Below are positions 58,404 through 64,000 of a stretch of DNA of 64,000 bases, piece after piece. The first letter of the stretch is position 1. The number at the start of each line of letters is the position of its first letter. The translations under genes and the position numbers were made by a program. A model generated the notes under the pieces. The model was not told the DNA's origin. It saw only the letters and a list, made by a program, of their open reading frames with translations, and did no database searches. Source of the DNA: Glebionis coronaria (lineage: Eukaryota > Streptophyta > Magnoliopsida > Asterales > Asteraceae); the NCBI GenBank assembly GCA_025667525.1, contig CM046874.1, positions 428,318,400 through 428,382,399 of the forward strand, written 5' to 3'.

Positions 58404-60041
58404 ATATTATAAGCTTATTAAAACTATATGTTATATCATTTAATTATTTAATAAGCCTATGATTAATTATGAAAATACATTAATCATGGAAACATGTTAA
58501 ATATGGAATTATACTAATTATGGCAACATAATAATTATGGAAACACACTAAATATGGTAACATGTTATTTATGGAAATATACTAAATATGGAAACATGCT
58601 ATTTTTGAAAACATGCTAAATATGGAAACTTTCTATTTTTGAAAACTTACAAATTATGGAAACTTTATACTTTGGAAACTTACTATTTAAGGAAACTTGC
58701 TATTTTTAGAAAGTTACTATATATGGAAACCTTCTATTTTTGGAAAGTTACTATATATAGAAACCTGCTATTTTTTAGAAAGTTACTGATTATGTTATAA
58801 CAAGTATTGTAACACATAAAACATGAAATACATGAATCTAAAACACATGAAACACTAAGAAACACATGATTAAACCTGAAATAATAAAACAAGACAAGAA
58901 CAAGTATAATAAGTAAGAACACGTCAAGTAAACTAAATAACAAGTCTGTATAAGTAAAACAGACACTTATTCATGTCCACTTTATTATGTAGCTATTGTG
59001 AAGTCGGAGTGATCTTTCGCATTCGTTTCCGTCTTCATTTACTGGACATAAGGCACGGATATTCCGTCCTTTAGTAAGAACATTCTTTCCTATTTTAGGA
59101 TTCCCCGTTTGCAGCCATCTGTTTTCCCCAGTAGTTATGTGTCTTAAACACTTTCAGTATATGTTATGTTTATTTTAGATTGCCTGAGCTATATACATGC
59201 ATGCCAATTTTACCTAGTTAGGGGGGTTCCGTAACCATAGCACTAGAGGCACCGGTGTTATGACTCTTCTACGGTAAGAGTGATTGCTCGCAGCGTTCCT
59301 TTACAGTATTTGGCCTTTGTTATTATTATCATGTGGGGCGAATGCGTGCATCCTATGACAAGTAGTAAGATTTCATGGTAACTGCGATGAGTGCCTTGCA
59401 TCCGTTACAGGAGCTGATCCCTCCAATCATATTATATATTAATTAGAGGCAGCCCCTCTAATTGCATGATGAGGTCACCCCTCTAAGTATTCATGCACGT
59501 TGATATAACATGACCTATATGGGCTCCGGGCATATTTTAGATACAATTTTTAGAATAAACTAACCATAAGTCTATTCATAAATATAAAACCAGTCTTATG
59601 AACTTAAACCAGGCTTTCTAGGACATACACTTATTCCGCTGTTATTCATTTCATTTCATTACTTGCTTATGTTTATGCTTTACATTTCATTGTCATATAT
59701 CCGAACACTGAGCGTATTGCTCAGCCGTATTTTTCTTTCCATGTCTCAATACGGCAGGTACTAAAGGGCAAAGCTAGCACTCAAGAGTATGTGCATGAGA
59801 TGGAGGCGACTAGTCTTCTTTCTCTTTTAATGCATTTACATACTTTTGCTTTGCTGGACATTGTTTAGTCATTTCCTTACATTCTATACTTATGCATTTG
59901 TGTGTGGAGCTTATGATGGAACCGATGTTTGTTTTCGGTTTCATTTATGGTCATTTATTGTTTTAGACATTTACCTTGCATGATTTGATGACACGCCATA
60001 ATTAATATGTAACGGTCCATTTATCCAAATGGGGTGTTACA
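58404..60041 (+). repeat. 5' LTR portion, gag-only gypsy family, copy B
   Basis: Matches 1-1639 along its whole length with few differences. It ends GGGGTGTTACA at 60041. The GGAAAC word array occupies the first 375 bp. The left boundary against the Copia LTR is uncertain. Confidence 0.8.
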
Positions 60042-60045
60042 GTTA

Positions 60046-60060
60046 TGGTATCAGAGCCAA
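60046..60060 (+). promoter_or_regulatory. Primer binding site, tRNA-iMet type (copy B)
   Basis: TGGTATCAGAGCCAA, in the same position relative to the LTR end as in copy A. Confidence 0.85.
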
Positions 60061-60443
60061 GGTTTTGACCTGTGGGCTCTTAAAATTGACGTGTGACTAG
60101 TGGGTAGTCATCAATGTCTTCCTAAAACTGAAAGTACATTTTACTCATTTAACTTCATGCATCATCATTGTTTTATGTTAAGTTTTTGACTAAGTAATGG
60201 TCAGTATAGGACTGGCCATATTTAGTCGCATGTTCCTTTCATTCGAATTTTATTTTGTGAACCGACCCATAGCCGTTCACCTTTGCTCATGTCAATTTTG
60301 TTATGTGGACCGACCCATAGGCGTCTACTATTGCCAATGGCTGTTTTCGTTGGCTATGCCTTCATAAACTCTTCATGCATTCCTTATGTTTATCCTATGT
60401 TCTAATCAGCTTAATCATTTCATTTCCTCTTTTAAATTGTCAG

Positions 60444-61407
60444 ATGGTCATGACACACGAGCAGGAACTGGCTGTAGCTATCCAACAGCTCTGTAAGCTA
60501 CGCTTCCACAAATCAGGAACCAGATCTGGGCTGAATACCAGAACATCCTGAATCAGAACAACAATCCTCCTCCTCCTCCGCCGGTTACTCTACACACTTG
60601 GATTGAGAGGTTTAACAAGCAGAAACCTCGATCTTTTGAAAGAGCTGAGATATCATACTGATGCGGAAAACTCGATTTCGCATATGGAGAAATTTTTTGA
60701 TGCTATGGGATGTGATGGAATCTACAAGGCAAGGTTGGCTTGCTATAAGTTTGAAGGAGATGCCTTAGCTTGGTGGAGGGAATACAAGCTAGCAAATGGA
60801 GGTGATGTTTGGTTAGCTACTTTGACTTGGGACTAATTCAAGACTCTGTTTTATGGTCAGTTCTTTCCGACAGCTGAGCAGGAAAGACTCAAGAGGGACT
60901 ATCATTCCATCCGTCAGAGAGTTGGAGAGACTAGCACTGAGTTTATGTAGAGGTTTCTTAGGTTGGCTGGATTTCTAGGCGTTGTTGCGGGAACTGCCTA
61001 GGAGCAAGAGAAGCACTTTCGATGGGCTCTTCACCTCACGATAGCAGATCGTTTACTTAGTGATGCTTACACTAATGTGGCACAAGTTAATGATGCAGCA
61101 CGTAGCTTGGAAATGCTGCATGAGCGTGATGACTACGAGGAGCAAGCTTGTCTAGAGAAGAGGTATAAATTTCAGTCATCAAGCGTTATCATTTATTCTA
61201 ATCTTTATGTTCATTTATACCTTTTTCCTATCCAATTGTATCTTTCAGACAAAAGGGTGGAGACCGCTCCAACCAGCCACTCAGCTGAATGCCAACAAGG
61301 GGAACGGCCAATCTAATGACCGCTATGGATCCAACAGGCTGAACGGTAATGACAATTACCGTAACAATGCCAGTCAGTCCAACAATAACAGGTCCCTAAA
61401 TTCTTAA
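60444..61407 (+). pseudogene. gag: Gypsy gag remnant, copy B
   Basis: The same gag fragment as at 2042-3005. It has the same frameshift before HTDAENSISHMEK and the same three stops (after TWD, STEFM and GTA). The conserved core KFEGDALAWWREYKLANGGD is intact here, with E where copy A has A. Later segments TNVAQVNDAARSLEMLHE and the Asn-rich tail are also present. Both copies lack zinc knuckle, protease and pol. The shared lesions show that the copies descend from an already defective source. Confidence 0.8.
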
Positions 61408-61507
61408 ACTTTTCTATGTTAAACTGTTGTATATTTTACAAACTAACATGTCAGCATCATAAACAGGAACTCTGCGAATGGACATGACCAAAATGCTAAG
61501 GGTCAGC

Positions 61508-62453
61508 TGTGACAATCTGTCAATTTATGGTCGATATTTTATTCTCAAGTATTATTTAAAATCATTAGTTTAATTTTATAGTATGAACTCACTCATTTTT
61601 TGGAATAAATAAGGGTTTACGTCTTAAAGTATCATCGACTACGTCTAAACCGGAGAACTCTACGTTACGTGCTTACGTTTACATACACCGTTTTTATGAT
61701 AGTCTAACATTTCAGGAAATAAATTTATTCTCGAATATTATTTTGGAATTTTTAATTTGTGTTGGTTCATAAACTCACAAATTTACGAGTTAAAATTAGG
61801 GCTTACTTGCATAATTTAACGTCCTTTACGACTAAACCGGAAACCCTAGGTTTACGTATTTACGCTTTTGTGCTCCCTTTTGATGAGACAATTTTTATTA
61901 GATTCATTTTGTGCCGTTGATTCATAATTTATAAAAACGTTTTTCGTAAAACGAACCGAGGGCACGAAAATCAAGGAAACTAGAATCTAGGAGTACCCGT
62001 AAATTAGTGGGGATGAGACAAGTTAACACTTGCCCCACCCCCACTAAGAGGCGGCTAAACTTAGCCAACACACCTCACTAGGTGTAAACTTAATATGATA
62101 ACTAAGGACACTTGTCCTTAGTTACACATCAAAACCATTCACACCTCAAAACTAGCTAACATCAAACCACTACCCTCATTTGTTACATGCAACAACTCGA
62201 CAAACTCTCTCTAGCTCTCTCTATTTTCCGTCCCACTAACCAGCATAAACCAACATTTGATCAAAATTTAACCATGAATCTTGTGTTAAACTTGCACAAG
62301 ATTAAAGCCTTTTGAAGTCTTGTTGATTGGAGGTGATCCTAACATCTACAAAGAAGTTTCTTGGATTCTAGGGCTGATTTTTCTCAAGGTGTTCATATAG
62401 TTGGGTGATCTTGAAGGTGGTCTTGGTTTATCATAAGACTGGTTATCAAAAAC
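61508..62453 (+). repeat. LTR-like 3' region of copy B, truncated
   Basis: Starts TGTGACAATCTGTCA as in copy A at 3106 and follows it to GGTTATCAAAAAC. There a minus-strand Athila-like LTR interrupts it. Copy A shows the uninterrupted sequence at 4041-4060. No gene is supported. Confidence 0.7.
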
Positions 62454-62734
62454 TGATATAAAGTTTTTGCTTTGGTTCTCTTATTCTCTCGATATCCTCT
62501 CGAATTGATCTCGGTTCTTAGTGGAATGATTGTTCTTGGTTACTAAGAAGGGGGTTGGTTTTCTAATCTACTAAAAGGTTTAAATGCATTAACATGAAAA
62601 CTTAAATCGAAAGTAATTAATTTAATAACAATTAATACAACTAGAATTAAAGCTAAAATATAAAAATAAAATGAACAAACAGTAAGTAAGAAGAAACAGT
62701 AAGTAAGACTTAAAAATGCTCAAAGAAAATAAAA

Positions 62735-63145
62735 TTGATTCGGAAGTATACCTTGATTCGGAAGTTTATCCGGAACTTCGTTCGGAACTTTCACTAGGAA
62801 CTTCACCCGGAACTTTGTTCGGAAGTTGATCCGGAACTTTGTTCGGAAGATTGATTCGGAAGTTGGTGATCCGGAAGTTTATCCGGAACTTCGTTCGGAA
62901 CTTCACCCGGAACTTTGTTCGGAAGTTGATCCGGAACTTTGTTCGGAAGATTGATTCGGAAGTTGGTTCGGAACTTTTGGCTCGGAAGTTTATTCGGAAG
63001 ATTTGTAAAGAACATTCATTCGGAACTTTGAAAAATTGATTCGGAACTTTTTAAAAGGAAATTTATTCGGAAGATTTGAGACTCATTCGAAACTTTTTGT
63101 TCATCCGGAACTTTATGTTCATCCGGAAGTTTGTGTTCATCCGGA
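62735..63145 (-). repeat. TTCGGAAGTT / TCCGGAACTT word array
   Basis: About 25-30 words of TTCGGAAGTT, TTCGGAACTT or TCCGGAACTT at 10-20 bp spacing, including a partial longer duplication of about 80-100 bp. On the LTR sense strand the core is AAGTTCCGAAT. It lies about 430-830 bp downstream of the TATA box. Confidence 0.75.
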
Positions 63146-63570
63146 ACCTGGGAATACTCAAGAACAGTAACTTTTTTAGAAAAACAGGGAAGGGTGATTT
63201 AATCCAAAATCAAGCTAAATAAGCAAAAAGGTTTTACCAAATTAACCACAAATCATCTACCAACTACAAGGATCAAATCCCAATCACAAAAACACAAATT
63301 CAACAACTTCTTAAGATCAAAACTCAACTAAATAAGAACTTTAGAACTTGAAATAAAAAGATGATGAAGAACAAGATGAATGAAAAGATTAAAGGAAGAC
63401 CTGTATTAATGATTAATGTTGAACAAATAAAAGACAAGATTAAACTACAAGATTTGGAAGAACAATAATCAAAATCACCAAACACCCTAGTGGTGTTGGT
63501 GATGACTACGAACAAGAAAAGAGAAAAAGAAGGAGAATGAAAAAACTGGATGAAAAGTGTGAGGGGAACC

Positions 63571-63580
63571 CTTTATATAG
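63571..63580 (-). promoter_or_regulatory. TATA box of the right-edge Athila-like LTR
   Basis: Minus-strand CTATATAAAG followed by GGTTCCCC, about 450 bp into the LTR, like the 440 bp in the tandem-element LTR. Confidence 0.6.
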
Positions 63581-64000
63581 GTGTCCCCTTTGGTTGGTGA
63601 GTGGGCTTTCTCCCGTTCTTCTTGTCTTCTCGTCTTTTCAGAAAAGTTGACGTTTTCGATTCTGATTCGGGATTTGTCGTCGATTAAATTCAACTCGTCT
63701 TTTAATTTCTTCGTTTAATAGACTTGAGTTTCTTCGACTTATGTAAATCTTCCGTCTTTGGTCCTTTTCTTCGATAAATCTTCAAATAGGCCCAGTGACT
63801 TCAAATCTTTTGCATCTCTTGGACAATAGACTTCGTCTTGATTCTTTTTCTTCCATAAAACCCGTGCAATCCCATGTTTTCTTTAATATTTATCCGGTTG
63901 GCTCTGAAAACACAATAAACACAAAAACCACGCATAATTCCAAACAAATGATATTAAATACGTGTTTTGGTCTCGTTTTAGCCAGAATTAAGTGGTAAAA

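Larger units (their letters stand above)
62454..64000 (-). repeat. Minus-strand Athila-like LTR (partial, runs off the window)
   Basis: On the minus strand the LTR ends ...CTTTATATCA at 62454, inside copy B. Near the right edge, minus-strand TTTTACCACTTAATT and GGAATTATGCGTGGTTT match the first 120 bp of the tandem-element LTR, so only about 20 bp of the LTR start is missing. Order on its own strand: purine-rich U3, TATA box at 63571-63580, word array 63145-62735, end. The small ORFs at 62803, 62839, 63324 and 63487 are LTR sequence. Confidence 0.8.

Noticed and set aside
1..62453. Regions 1-4052 and 58404-62453 as the two LTRs of one giant 62 kb element
   Set aside because: Each copy has its own LTR end, primer site and gag in the same direction. 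They are separate copies of a gag-bearing unit, not terminal repeats.

Overview
This window is plant nuclear DNA made almost entirely of LTR retrotransposons. I could not support any host protein-coding gene. Several reading frames match retrotransposon protein families that I remember as abundant in gene predictions from Asteraceae (Tanacetum/Artemisia-type genomes). These are the Athila-type gag-pro-pol, an acidic zinc-motif ORF, and a long env-like ORF of SIRE-type Copia elements. An Asteraceae genome, perhaps tribe Anthemideae, is therefore my best guess. It rests on remembered protein families, not on a search.

Layout. (1) 1-6009: copy A of a gag-only Ty3/gypsy family, with an LTR end, an initiator-Met-type primer site, a broken gag and a long LTR-like 3' region. 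(2) 6010-13147: a plus-strand Athila-type element (Athila-1) with a 3.5 kb LTR, a tRNA-Asp-type primer site and a frameshifted gag-protease. (3) 13148-33704: a minus-strand Athila-type element (Athila-2) with 3' LTR, 3' noncoding region and broken pol; its 5' end is missing. It is split at 15987-29741 by (4) a tandem non-autonomous Athila-like element. That element has three LTRs and two internal domains (15992-29736) and is bounded by one 5-bp target duplication, CACCC. (5) 33703-42459: two minus-strand leader+LTR units of a Tekay/Del-like chromovirus. (6) 42460-48969: a plus-strand, heavily decayed relative of the same chromovirus, placed head-to-head with (5). (7) 48970-about 58400: the 3' half of a SIRE/Maximus-like Copia element without pol. 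It holds a 4.4 kb env-like frame carrying six stops but no frameshift, and then the start of an LTR. (8) 58404-62453: copy B of the gag-only gypsy family. (9) 62454-64000: a minus-strand Athila-like LTR running off the window.

How the parts relate. The tandem element and Athila-2 share a recognisable 3' noncoding region and PPT/LTR junction. The tandem element therefore looks like a non-autonomous derivative that inserted into a member of its own probable helper family. Copies A and B of the gag-only family share the same frameshift and stop codons, so they were copied after gag had already died, by trans-mobilisation or by DNA duplication.

The most unusual recurring signal is a set of degenerate 8-13 bp word arrays. 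In three Athila-like LTR families they sit about 450-1000 bp downstream of the TATA box. A related CG-containing word array precedes the env-like ORF of the Copia element. Percent identities and ages were not computed; differences quoted were counted by eye.
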